Of a stretch of 64,000 nt of DNA, positions 25,884 to 37,053 are shown in pieces; the first letter of the stretch is position 1; each line of letters opens with the position of its first letter. The position numbers and the translations under genes were made by a program. This DNA comes from an uncultured Algibacter sp. (GTDB lineage: Bacteria; Bacteroidota; Bacteroidia; Flavobacteriales; Flavobacteriaceae). The stretch lies in assembly GCA_937958265.1 (NCBI GenBank), contig CALGNX010000020.1, positions 1-64,000 of the forward strand. Reading direction: 5' to 3'. Under the pieces are notes generated by a model. That model saw only the letters and a program-made list of their open reading frames with translations. It searched no databases and was not told the origin of the DNA.

Positions 25884-25919
25884 AAAAATACTACATTTTA
25901 AATTGTAGTATTTTTTTTT
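25884..25919 (+). terminator. Terminator of the DegT gene
   Basis: The stem AAAATACTACA/TGTAGTATTTT is followed by a run of T. Confidence 0.85.
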
Positions 25920-25972
25920 GCTTTAAAATAAGCTAATAAAGTTTTAGTTTTTAAGGGCTTTACGGTTAAAAT

Positions 25973-26020
25973 TTTTTGAATCAAATTAATGAATAGTAAT
26001 TCATTAATTTGATTCAAAAA
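25973..26020. repeat. Perfect 22-bp inverted repeat
   Basis: The arms at 25973-25994 and 25999-26020 are exact reverse complements (TTTTTGAATCAAATTAATGAAT on the left needs 22 positions; only the outer TTTTTGAATC is quoted for orientation: it pairs with GATTCAAAAA). The loop is AGTA. It lies between the DegT terminator and two further hairpins in the convergent gap before ribB. Confidence 0.8.
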
Positions 26021-26030
26021 TAAAGAAAAC

Positions 26031-26145
26031 AATACCCTACCACTTAGTGGTGGTTCTAACAAAATTAGTTCTAGGGTATTAAGTTGTTGCTCAAACTATA
26101 GTTATTTGCATACTTAGCATAAAAAGATAACACCACAAGTGTTAT
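26031..26145. other. Structured intergenic segment: three-way-junction-like fold plus hairpin
   Basis: AATACCCTA (26031-26039) pairs with TAGGGTATT (26072-26080). Two small hairpins sit inside it, CCAC/GTGG and CTAAC/TTAG, giving a possible three-way junction. A separate hairpin ATAACAC/GTGTTAT with a 5-nt loop lies at 26127-26145. It could be an RNA element or a mobile-element remnant. No known family is recognised. Confidence 0.45.
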
Positions 26146-26164
26146 ATAGTGCGTTTTAAATTTA

Positions 26165-27310
26165 TTAATAGGTAACATAATCTGTAATTTCTAAACCATA
26201 ACCAACTAAACCGACGCGTTTAGTGTGCGCTGTGTTTGAAATTAAACGTAGTTTACGTATATTTAAATCATGTAAAATTTGCGCACCAATACCAAAGTCT
26301 CGCGAATCCATATTAATTTTTGGTGCCTTAGCAACAGTGTTTTTAGTTTGATGTTCTTTTATAAAAGATAATCTACTTAAAATATTCATAGATTGCACCT
26401 CTTGGTTAATAAATAATATAGCACCTTTACCAGCATCGTTTATTATCTTAAACATATTATCCAGCTGTTTGTCTGCATTATTGGTAAGTGTACCTAAAAT
26501 ATCATTGTTTATTAAAGTTGAGTTAATGCGGGTAAGCACATCCTCATCAGTAGACCATTGGCCTTTAGTTAAAGCGATATGTATTTGGTTATTTGTGGTT
26601 TGCTTATAAGCCCGTAATCTGAAATTACCAAAACGGGTTTCAATTTCAAAGTCTTCTTTTTTATTAATTAAAGAATCGTGTTGCATTCTGTATGCCACTA
26701 AGTCTTCAATTGAAACAATTTTTAAATCTAATTTTTTAGCAACTTTTATAAGCTGAGGTAAGCGCGCCATAGAGCCATCATCGTTCATAATTTCAACAAT
26801 AACACCAGCAGGATTTAAGCCTGCTAATCTTGCAAAATCAATAGCTGCTTCTGTATGGCCTGTGCGTCGTAAAACACCACCTTCTTTAGCAACTAAAGGG
26901 AAAATATGCCCTGGTCGTGCCAATTCAAAAGGCTTAGTTTCTTTATTTGTTAATGCTTGTACTGTTTTGGCTCTATCACTAGCTGAAATACCCGTGGTTA
27001 CACCATGCCCTCTTAAATCTACAGAAACGGTAAATGCTGTTTCCATGGGGTCTGTATTGTTGCGTACCATCATACTTAATTCAAGTTCTGTACACCTGTT
27101 TTCTGTTAATGGAGCGCAAATAAGACCTCTGCCGTGGGTAGCCATAAAGTTTATCATTTCAGGAGTAGCCTTATCGGCAGCAGCTAAAAAGTCGCCTTCA
27201 TTTTCTCGATTTTCATCATCAACAACAATAATAACTTTTCCGTTTCTTATATCGTCAATAGCCTCGTGTATAGTATTAAGTTTAAACGTTGATTTTGGTG
27301 TTTGCGTCAT
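26165..27310 (-). CDS. ribB: 3,4-dihydroxy-2-butanone-4-phosphate synthase with degenerate GTP cyclohydrolase II domain
   Basis: A 381-aa riboflavin-pathway enzyme. Residues 8-210 are a complete RibB domain (VVDDENRENEGDF, MATHGRGLICAPL, RPGHIFPL, RRTGHTEAAIDFARLAG) that makes dihydroxybutanone phosphate from ribulose 5-phosphate. Residues about 220-381 align with GTP cyclohydrolase II at their end (RDFGIGAQILHDL...VGLVGYGLEI). However, the zinc-site HSECLTGD...CDCG block is absent and the domain contains no cysteine at all. RibA activity must come from elsewhere. It follows lptF on the same strand, 148 bp away. Confidence 0.92.
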   Translation of the reverse strand: MTQTPKSTFKLNTIHEAIDDIRNGKVIIVVDDENRENEGDFLAAADKATPEMINFMATHGRGLICAPLTENRCTELELSMMVRNNTDPMETAFTVSVDLRGHGVTTGISASDRAKTVQALTNKETKPFELARPGHIFPLVAKEGGVLRRTGHTEAAIDFARLAGLNPAGVIVEIMNDDGSMARLPQLIKVAKKLDLKIVSIEDLVAYRMQHDSLINKKEDFEIETRFGNFRLRAYKQTTNNQIHIALTKGQWSTDEDVLTRINSTLINNDILGTLTNNADKQLDNMFKIINDAGKGAILFINQEVQSMNILSRLSFIKEHQTKNTVAKAPKINMDSRDFGIGAQILHDLNIRKLRLISNTAHTKRVGLVGYGLEITDYVTY

Positions 27311-27457
27311 GATAAGAATACTAATTTATATTTTGTAATACGTTGTAAGTTGATTACTAATTATTTTTTTATGAGATATGGGCAATTAAGCGCAATGCTT
27401 ATTACCATTTCTTTGTTTTATTGAAATTTAGGCTATTTATAAATCTATAACATAGCA

Positions 27458-29437
27458 TTATTTTAATGCGTTTAAGTAACTTAATTTTAAGTCCTGCTTT
27501 ATTTTTTGATTTAATAGGGGGTACGCTATAAAGTAAAAAGGTATTCCTAATATTAAAACAAATATTTGAGGTTTAGCCTTTAGTTTGTTTATTTTTTTAT
27601 AAAATTGAAACATGTTTACAATCGATTTTATAAAATAGATTAGAAACAGAACAAAAGAAATAATACTTAATTGCATAGAGGCTAAAGCAAGTGGTAGTGC
27701 TTTGTTATTTTTTAAAACGAAAAATAAGATGAATAAAATAATAGCAATACTATATAGTGTTATGCTAAATTTAGAATGGTCACTATAATTAGTCTTTATA
27801 GTTTCGGTAGTATCGAGATCATCACTAATTTGGATGCCACGAGATTTTAAATCTTCAAATGTAATACCTTTGGATATTAAAAGTTTTATAGCTTCAAATT
27901 TAGTGCTTTCATCATGGCCTAAAGTATCGTGGTTTTTTACAACGTTAATAAGTTCGTCGTCATTATAGGCTAATAAAAATTTATAGGCCCCACGTTGTTT
28001 TATATTTTTAAATTTTAAAAGTGCTTTAAGAGGTTCGAACATGTCTCCAAATTCAAATATATTACGATCTGCTGTAGCGCGACTAGTTAAAAATATGCCA
28101 AGCGGAAGTACAATTAAAGTTGAAAACCATGGTGCTATAATGGCGTTGAAATCGCCACTTTTCGCACTGTTTATTGCGAAAATTCCAATAAAGTGGTAGG
28201 TTAAAAATAGTAATATAGCTATAACCATAGGTAAGCCAATACCGCCTTTTTTTATTAAAGCACCCAGTGGTGCCCCCACAAAAAATAAAATAACACAAGC
28301 AAAACCTAGAGCAAATTTTTCGTGTAATGAAATAAAATGCCTGTTAAGGTATGCCCTAGAGTATTTCATAGTTTTCTCCTTAGATGTTATAAGTTTTCTT
28401 GAACTTATTATCGATTTTGATGCGGTTTCAACTAATGCTAATTTTTGTTCGGTATCAAAAAGTGCTAAAATCGAGCCTGTGTAAGTGGAGTCTTTAATAG
28501 TTTGGTTCGGTATTGTGGTGTTTTGATTGATTCCTGACCTTAAACTTAAGTTTTTTGCAAATATTTTATTTGCATTATTATACTTAATAATCAAAGAATC
28601 AATGGATTTGTCTAAGCCTGCTACATCCAACATGTTGTATTTGTTGGTCTGAGATTGCTCATCAAAATCAACATCGTTCATGTTTGATAAATCGATATTA
28701 ATTATTTTTTTTTCGAAAGAACTTTTAGCAAATGGTTTTTGGTTTAAATCCTTTCGTTTTCTGCTTTCTCCTGGGTTTTCCTTATATATATTCCCATCCA
28801 ACAAAATAAGTTTTATTACGTCAGACTTTTCATTACTAACAAATTCACCAGTTTTAGATTTAATTACAGTAGTGTTTGTACGGTTATCATCTCCTTTTAT
28901 GTGTATTGTAACATCTTCCAAATATTGTCCTGTTTCTCCACTTTTTTTCTCTACTTTTATATTGTAGTTAGTGCCTTCTATTTCATTAAATTGTCCTTCA
29001 GCAATAGCCATACTAGGTTTTACTTTGGCTATATTTCGTCTTAGGTTGTATGAATTTAGTTCGGCCCATGGAATAATATTATTCGAAAAAAAGAACGTAA
29101 GAATACCTAAACTAATAATAAATAAGCTTAAGCCCGACATAGCACGTTGTAATGAAATTCCTGTTGATTTCATCGCAGCAAACTCGTAATTTTCTGCAAA
29201 GCTTCCAAATACCATTATAGAAGATAGTAATATGGTAAGTGGTAGTACTAATGGCATAAGTTTGGGCATAAAATAAGCTAAAAACTTAAGTATAACCACG
29301 ATATCTAGGTCTTTACCAGCGAGTTCTTTTATGTAAAGCCAAATAGTTTGTAAAACAAAAATCAGCATGAGTATAATAAACACGCTGAAAAAAGTTTTAA
29401 GGTATGTCGTTAATATGTAACGGTCTAGTATTTTCAA
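27458..29437 (-). CDS. LptF/LptG-family permease (YjgP/YjgQ)
   Basis: A 659-aa inner-membrane protein of the LPS-export ABC permease family. The N-terminal signature MKILDRYILTTYLKTFFSVFIILMLIFVLQ is followed by the conserved pair of helices (LMPLVLPLTILLSSIMVFGSFAENYEFAAMKSTGISLQR). A periplasmic beta domain of about 200 residues comes next, then helices near residues 380-460. A C-terminal extension of about 190 residues adds two to three helices and is absent from the 360-aa E. coli proteins, but long forms are common in Bacteroidota. It lies 7 bp after lolA on the same strand, suggesting a shared envelope-biogenesis operon. Confidence 0.9.
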   Translation of the reverse strand: MKILDRYILTTYLKTFFSVFIILMLIFVLQTIWLYIKELAGKDLDIVVILKFLAYFMPKLMPLVLPLTILLSSIMVFGSFAENYEFAAMKSTGISLQRAMSGLSLFIISLGILTFFFSNNIIPWAELNSYNLRRNIAKVKPSMAIAEGQFNEIEGTNYNIKVEKKSGETGQYLEDVTIHIKGDDNRTNTTVIKSKTGEFVSNEKSDVIKLILLDGNIYKENPGESRKRKDLNQKPFAKSSFEKKIINIDLSNMNDVDFDEQSQTNKYNMLDVAGLDKSIDSLIIKYNNANKIFAKNLSLRSGINQNTTIPNQTIKDSTYTGSILALFDTEQKLALVETASKSIISSRKLITSKEKTMKYSRAYLNRHFISLHEKFALGFACVILFFVGAPLGALIKKGGIGLPMVIAILLFLTYHFIGIFAINSAKSGDFNAIIAPWFSTLIVLPLGIFLTSRATADRNIFEFGDMFEPLKALLKFKNIKQRGAYKFLLAYNDDELINVVKNHDTLGHDESTKFEAIKLLISKGITFEDLKSRGIQISDDLDTTETIKTNYSDHSKFSITLYSIAIILFILFFVLKNNKALPLALASMQLSIISFVLFLIYFIKSIVNMFQFYKKINKLKAKPQIFVLILGIPFYFIAYPLLNQKIKQDLKLSYLNALK

Positions 29438-29444
29438 GAGGAGT

Positions 29445-30080
29445 CTAATCTAAATTATTGATGTAATATGCTTTGTATTTATTAGCATCAAAGGTAAATA
29501 AGGTTTTTGATAAAGGTGCGTTTGTTTTAAAAGAATTAACAGTGAGTGTTGTTTTTGTTCCGTTTATCCCTGTTTGTATTAAATTGTAAATATGTTTGGT
29601 TTGTGCATCTATACCTAAAAGCATTTGTTTAATTTCAGAATTTGAATCTATTGGTATGAGTTTTACATACTGTATTTTTCTGCCTTTTATGTTCTGTTCA
29701 ATATCCATTTTATAGGTATGTCCATCCTCATAAAATGATAGCATTTTGCTTGGAGTAATGGCGTCGCTATCAGTCTCAATGTTTGATGAGATAGTGACCT
29801 CTTCATCTTCTGTACTTATGGTATACATTTTTTCACCATCGAAAAGCCTAGTAATACCAAGTATATTTAATCTGTACTTATCACCTTGCATAACAACATC
29901 GCCTCGTGTTTCTTGTTTTATATGTTCTGCAAGATTTTCAAGTGTATATTTAAAATCTAACGAAATATTGTCGTAGCTTCTAACTTTTGCGGAAACTTGG
30001 TCGAGTAATGCTTTTGCTTTGTTTTGAGAGAATGAGCTTATAGAGACAATTGTAAATATTATAGTTAAGAATTTTTTCAT
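29445..30080 (-). CDS. lolA: Outer-membrane lipoprotein carrier LolA
   Basis: A 211-aa periplasmic chaperone. The signal peptide is MKKFLTIIFTIVSISSFSQ. The mature part begins NKAKALLDQVSAKVRSYDNISLDFKYTLEN, the typical LolA start, and continues with GDVVMQGDKYRLNILGITRLFDGEKMYTIS. It carries lipoproteins from the inner to the outer membrane. It lies between ftsK (45 bp upstream) and lptF (7 bp downstream), the usual flavobacterial order. Confidence 0.9.
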   Translation of the reverse strand: MKKFLTIIFTIVSISSFSQNKAKALLDQVSAKVRSYDNISLDFKYTLENLAEHIKQETRGDVVMQGDKYRLNILGITRLFDGEKMYTISTEDEEVTISSNIETDSDAITPSKMLSFYEDGHTYKMDIEQNIKGRKIQYVKLIPIDSNSEIKQMLLGIDAQTKHIYNLIQTGINGTKTTLTVNSFKTNAPLSKTLFTFDANKYKAYYINNLD

Positions 30081-30124
30081 TGAAAGTTTGGTTTTAATTT
30101 CGGTTTTACGCTATCTAAATATTT

Positions 30125-32545
30125 TTATATTTCGTTTTCTAAATGTTTATCCAAGGCTGCTAAATCGGTAACTAAAACTTGCCTAGCCTTACTACCTTCA
30201 AATTGGCCAACTATACCTGCGGCTTCTAACTGGTCTATAATTCTACCAGCTCTATTGTAACCTAATTTTAATTTGCGTTGTAGTAATGAAGCAGATCCTT
30301 GCTGTGCAGTAACTATAACTATGGCGGCATCTTTGAATAGTTTATCCCTATCGGATATATCTATATCAATACCCGTGCCACTTTCTTCGCCAACATACTC
30401 TGGTAATAAATAAGCATCTGGATAGGCTTTTTGTCCGCCAATAAAATCGACAATTTTTTCAACTTCTGGAGTGTCTACAAAGGCACATTGAATTCTTATT
30501 ACATCGTTACCTTGGGTGTATAGCATATCACCACGACCAATAAGTTGGTCTGCACCACCGGTATCTAAAATAGTACGGGAGTCTATTTTGCTGGATACCC
30601 TAAAGGCTATACGAGCTGGGAAATTGGCTTTTATTATACCGGTAATTACATTAACAGATGGCCTCTGGGTTGCAATTATTAAGTGAATACCAATAGCACG
30701 TGCTAATTGAGCTAAACGCGCAACAGGTGTTTCTACCTCTTTACCAGCCGTCATTATTAAATCGGCAAATTCATCAACTACTAAGACTATATATGGTAAG
30801 AATTGGTGCCCATCATTAGGGTTTAATTTACGGTCTTTAAATTTTTTATTGTATTCGGCTATATTTCTACATAGTGCATTCTTTAGCATTTCGTAGCGGT
30901 TATCCATTTCAATACACAAGGAGTTTAAGGTGTTAATAACCTTGGTGTTGTCTGTAATTATAGCTTCTGCCTCGTCTGGTAGTTTTGCTAAATAATGACG
31001 CTCTATTTTATTGAATAATGTTAATTCTACCTTTTTAGGATCTACCAATACAAATTTAACTTCGGCAGGGTGTTTTTTATAAAGTAAAGATGTTAGTACA
31101 GCATTTAAACCAACAGATTTACCTTGGCCAGTAGCACCAGCCATAAGCAGGTGCGGCATTTTTGCTAAATCAACTACAAAGGTTTCATTGCTTATGGTTT
31201 TACCTATAGCGATAGGTAGCGCCATTTCCGAAGATTGGAATTTCTTAGATGCAATAACAGAACGCATAGATACTATGGTTGCATTTTTATTAGGCACCTC
31301 TATACCAATAGTTCCTTTTCCTGGTATAGGAGCTATAATCCGAATACCTAAAGCGGAAAGTGATAAGGCAATATCATCTTCAAGATTTTTAATTTTCGAA
31401 ATTCTAACACCCGCTTCAGGTACAATTTCGTAAAGTGTTACTGTGGGGCCAATAGTAGCTTTAATACTTGATATACCAATTTTGTAATTGTTTAAAGTAT
31501 CAACAATTCTGTTTTTATTCTCTTCTAATTCCTCTTGGTTTATAGTAATACCCTCGGTACTGTATTTTTTTAATAAGTCTAATGGCGGAAATTGATATTT
31601 TGCTAACTCTAAAGTGGGATCAAATTGTCCAAAATCTTCAACGAGTTTGTTTGCTAAATTATCAGTTTCAGATTTCTCTTCGGTAACAGTTTCAACATTT
31701 ATTTCTATAGGGGTTTCTTCTTCTTCTTCTATTTTAGCTATTTCTTCCTCTATTTCAATTTCGGGTTCTGCAATTTTAACTTCTAATGGCGTTGTTTCTA
31801 ATTTTGGGCTAATAGAAGGTTTTTTTAAAACTGTTTTTTTGGTGTCCAAAGCTACGTCGTGGACTGTTTTAATAGTTTCGGCTTCATCGGTTAAGCTATT
31901 ATCAAAAGGGACAACGTCTAGTTCACTTTTTATGTCTGAAAGGTTGTTTTTAATGTCTTTTTTTACTGAAGAGAAAAGCTTAGTGATATTCTCAAAAGTG
32001 ATTTTAAATCGAATGGCTAAATATGTTATTAATCCAAATAAGAGCAATAAAACAATACCAGCTTTACCAATATAATCTTGCATAAAACTATTAAGTTCAA
32101 AACCTATAGTACCGCCAAGAATACCATTTCTATTGCCAAAAAAACCAAAAAAAATAGAAAGCCAAATGATAATGAGGATGCCCCAGAACCAATGTGTTCT
32201 TAATTTTTCTTTATTAATATTCATTAACACATAAATACCAGATAAAAATAATAACCCTGCAAATATAAAAGAGGGTATGCCAAAGCCGCGCTGTATAAAA
32301 AAATCACTTAACCAAGCACCAGTTTTACTTAGCCAGTTCTTGGTTTTAACCTCGCGAGAAGCAAAATCTGATAATGTACTTTGGTCTGTTTCTCCCGTAA
32401 ATATGAAGGATAGAAAAGCAATCGATAAAAGAAGTCCCATAATTACAAGAAAACTACCTAGTACCAATTTTTGTTGGCTAGACAATTTAAAACTTGGCAT
32501 TTTAAACTTTTTTCTTGGTTCTTTTTTAGCTTTAGCTTTAGTCAT
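30125..32545 (-). CDS. ftsK: DNA translocase FtsK
   Basis: An 806-aa chromosome-segregation motor at the division septum. The N-terminus has about four membrane helices (residues 25-185). An acidic linker (about 210-310, rich in Glu) follows. The RecA-like motor carries Walker A GATGQGKSVGLN near residue 470 and Walker B YIVLVVDEFADLIM near residue 590. The C-terminal winged-helix gamma domain is LLQRKLKLGYNRAGRIIDQLEAAGIVG near residue 750. The linker is short compared with E. coli FtsK, as usual for this phylum. Confidence 0.96.
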   Translation of the reverse strand: MTKAKAKKEPRKKFKMPSFKLSSQQKLVLGSFLVIMGLLLSIAFLSFIFTGETDQSTLSDFASREVKTKNWLSKTGAWLSDFFIQRGFGIPSFIFAGLLFLSGIYVLMNINKEKLRTHWFWGILIIIWLSIFFGFFGNRNGILGGTIGFELNSFMQDYIGKAGIVLLLLFGLITYLAIRFKITFENITKLFSSVKKDIKNNLSDIKSELDVVPFDNSLTDEAETIKTVHDVALDTKKTVLKKPSISPKLETTPLEVKIAEPEIEIEEEIAKIEEEEETPIEINVETVTEEKSETDNLANKLVEDFGQFDPTLELAKYQFPPLDLLKKYSTEGITINQEELEENKNRIVDTLNNYKIGISSIKATIGPTVTLYEIVPEAGVRISKIKNLEDDIALSLSALGIRIIAPIPGKGTIGIEVPNKNATIVSMRSVIASKKFQSSEMALPIAIGKTISNETFVVDLAKMPHLLMAGATGQGKSVGLNAVLTSLLYKKHPAEVKFVLVDPKKVELTLFNKIERHYLAKLPDEAEAIITDNTKVINTLNSLCIEMDNRYEMLKNALCRNIAEYNKKFKDRKLNPNDGHQFLPYIVLVVDEFADLIMTAGKEVETPVARLAQLARAIGIHLIIATQRPSVNVITGIIKANFPARIAFRVSSKIDSRTILDTGGADQLIGRGDMLYTQGNDVIRIQCAFVDTPEVEKIVDFIGGQKAYPDAYLLPEYVGEESGTGIDIDISDRDKLFKDAAIVIVTAQQGSASLLQRKLKLGYNRAGRIIDQLEAAGIVGQFEGSKARQVLVTDLAALDKHLENEI

Positions 32546-32742
32546 TAATTCGATATAATTTCAAAATGAAAACCTATAAGTAATAAGGTGTAATATTTTT
32601 TTTTAATTTGAACAAAAATACAAATTACAAACGTTACTAAAAGCTTATTTTAAAAAATAGCAAAGACAAAACACATAATGTTTAGTAGTTTTTTTAATGG
32701 GTGTATTTAATTTCTTTTTAATGTGATGCGGGTAAATTTAGT

Positions 32743-33111
32743 CTAAAGAAATTTTGGGAGATATATAATAATACCAATTACAGACGCAAAAATGGAGGCT
32801 ATAAAAACAGCGCCCGCAGCAATATCTTTTATGAGACCTATTTTTTTGTGATGTCCAGGGTGTATAAAATCAGCAATTTCTTCAATTGCGGTATTCATAC
32901 CTTCTAGGCTCATAACCATACTAATTGCCAGTAATTGAGCAATCCATTCCGTAGCCGAAATGTTGTAATAAAATCCAGCTGCTATAACTATTAAAGCCAA
33001 AGTAAACTGGATTTTAATGCTAGCTTCGTTTTTTAAAAGAAATATAGCGCCTCTAAAAGCGAACCTGATGCTTTTTAATCGATTAACTAAAAACGACTCT
33101 TTTTTAGGCAT
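32743..33111 (-). CDS. dgkA: Diacylglycerol/undecaprenol kinase, DgkA family
   Basis: A 122-aa membrane kinase with three helices. The signature EGMNTAIEEIADFIHPGHHKKIGLIKDIAAGAVFIASIFASVIG covers the catalytic and metal-binding Glu residues. The N-terminal RFAFRGAIFLLKNEASIKIQ is typical. It phosphorylates diacylglycerol or undecaprenol and recycles lipid carriers. Its start overlaps the tpx stop by 8 bp, so the two are co-transcribed. Confidence 0.9.
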   Translation of the reverse strand: MPKKESFLVNRLKSIRFAFRGAIFLLKNEASIKIQFTLALIVIAAGFYYNISATEWIAQLLAISMVMSLEGMNTAIEEIADFIHPGHHKKIGLIKDIAAGAVFIASIFASVIGIIIYLPKFL

Positions 33112-33610
33112 TTTTTAGTGCTTCTATAGCATTTTTATAATTAGGTTCATCAACAATTTCAGCAACTTGTTCGTTATAAATCACTGTTCCGTGTTCATCT
33201 AAAATGATTACGCAACGGGAATGTAAACTTTCTAGTGGGCCATCAATTATATTTAGTCCGTAACTTATGCCAAAACTACCATCTTTAAAATCGGATAGAT
33301 TAATTACATTTTCTAAACCTTCAGCAGCGCAAAAACGTGCTTGAGCAAATGGCAAATCACGAGATATGCAAAGTACTTTCGTGTTACTTAATGCGCTAGC
33401 TTCTTTGTTGAAAGTTCTAACCGATTGAGCGCAAGTACCCGTATCAATACTTGGGAATATATTTAAAACAATTTTGTTTCCTGAATATGTTGATAAACTA
33501 TGAGTAGCTAAGTCGCTAGCTGTAAGTTTAAAATCTGGAGCTTTAGTGCCAATTTTTGGTAAACTATTTGATGTGTTAATTGTGTTTCCTTTTAGTGTAA
33601 TAGCAGCCAT
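33104..33610 (-). CDS. tpx: Thiol peroxidase (Tpx)
   Basis: A 168-aa atypical 2-Cys peroxiredoxin that reduces peroxides with thioredoxin. The peroxidatic Cys is in FPSIDTGTCAQSVRTF near residue 61. The resolving Cys is in SRDLPFAQARFCAAEG near residue 95. The start MAAITLKGNTINTSNSLPKIGTKAPDF is canonical. It overlaps dgkA and lies divergent from katG across a 419-bp gap, so two peroxide-defence enzymes face each other here. Confidence 0.95.
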   Translation of the reverse strand: MAAITLKGNTINTSNSLPKIGTKAPDFKLTASDLATHSLSTYSGNKIVLNIFPSIDTGTCAQSVRTFNKEASALSNTKVLCISRDLPFAQARFCAAEGLENVINLSDFKDGSFGISYGLNIIDGPLESLHSRCVIILDEHGTVIYNEQVAEIVDEPNYKNAIEALKNA

Positions 33611-36234
<2,624 letters not shown>

Positions 36235-36257
36235 AATAAAGTAATAACATTTTAATA

Positions 36258-36296
36258 TTGGGGTTAGTAACTTAAATTACTAATCCCAATTTTATT
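36258..36296 (+). terminator. Terminator between katG and ankyrin gene
   Basis: A 13-bp stem TTGGGGTTAGTAA/TTACTAATCCCAA with one G-U pair and a 6-nt loop is followed by TTTTATTTT. It lies in the 79-bp gap, so the ankyrin gene needs read-through or its own promoter. Confidence 0.85.
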
Positions 36297-36313
36297 TTAA
36301 AATTATAAATTGT

Positions 36314-36784
36314 ATGAATGAAAGTGATTTGTTTTTTAATATTTTAAAGTCTGGAAATATAGAGACTATTGAAGCTAAACTAAAGCAAAATCCAGATTTA
36401 GTAAATGTTAAAGATTCTAGAGGTTTTACACCCTTAATTTTTGCGTCTTATTTTGATCAAGACGAAGCTGTAGAGATTTTATTAAAATATAATGCACCTG
36501 TTGATGCTATTGATGCCTCTGGAAATACAGCTTTAATTGGTTTGGCTTTTAAAGGGAATGTTAAATTGGCACTAAAATTAATTAAAAAAGGAGCGAACAT
36601 AAACGCTAAAAACAATTTAGGGACTTCACCTTTAATTTTTGCGAGTACATATAATAAAATTGAAATGGTAGAACTTCTATTAAAGTATAATGCCGATATT
36701 ACTTTAAAAGATAACCAAGATAAAACAGCGTTAGCTTATGCGAAGGAGAAGGGTTTTGAAACCTTAATAAAACGCTTAGAATAA
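36314..36784 (+). CDS. Ankyrin-repeat protein next to katG
   Basis: A 156-aa cytoplasmic protein with no signal peptide, made of about four ankyrin repeats. Examples are DSRGFTPLIFASYFDQDEAVEILLKYNAPVDAID, NTALIGLAFKGNVKLALKLIKKGANINAKN and LGTSPLIFASTYNKIEMVELLLKYNADITLKD. Small ankyrin proteins beside catalase genes are known in other bacteria (AnkB next to katB in Pseudomonas, needed for full catalase activity). A helper role for KatG is therefore plausible but inferred from position only. Confidence 0.85.
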   Translation: MNESDLFFNILKSGNIETIEAKLKQNPDLVNVKDSRGFTPLIFASYFDQDEAVEILLKYNAPVDAIDASGNTALIGLAFKGNVKLALKLIKKGANINAKNNLGTSPLIFASTYNKIEMVELLLKYNADITLKDNQDKTALAYAKEKGFETLIKRLE

Positions 36785-37000
36785 GTTTCTAGTTTACAAG
36801 AAATAATTTAGAAAATATGCTTATTGCGGAGTAGACTCGTTAGAATGTTATGTGAATTTAGTTGCTGTGTGTAATTTCAAAGTTAAGTGTTACCCCGGTT
36901 ACTTATAATAAATGCCATTGTTTAATATTTGCTCTACGAGAATAAAAAATACAATTAAGTGTATTTTAAAAGTAAATGGAAAAGTTTAAAAGAACTCATT

Positions 37001-37040
37001 ACCGTACAAATATTTAATAGTATTTGTACGGTTGAGTTTT
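37001..37040. terminator. Inverted repeat between converging genes
   Basis: Perfect 12-bp arms ACCGTACAAATA (37001-37012) and TATTTGTACGGT (37021-37032) have an 8-nt loop. It separates the ankyrin gene (plus) and gatB::aspS (minus). T-rich sequence follows only loosely on either side. Confidence 0.65.
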
Positions 37041-37053
37041 AGGTAAATAAAAA

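Noticed and set aside
26862-27338. 158-aa ORF antisense to ribB
   Set aside because: It is a shadow of the strongly conserved RibB domain on the opposite strand and has no features of its own.
31614-32075. 153-aa Ser/Val-rich ORF antisense to ftsK
   Set aside because: It mirrors the acidic linker of FtsK and is low-complexity as a result.
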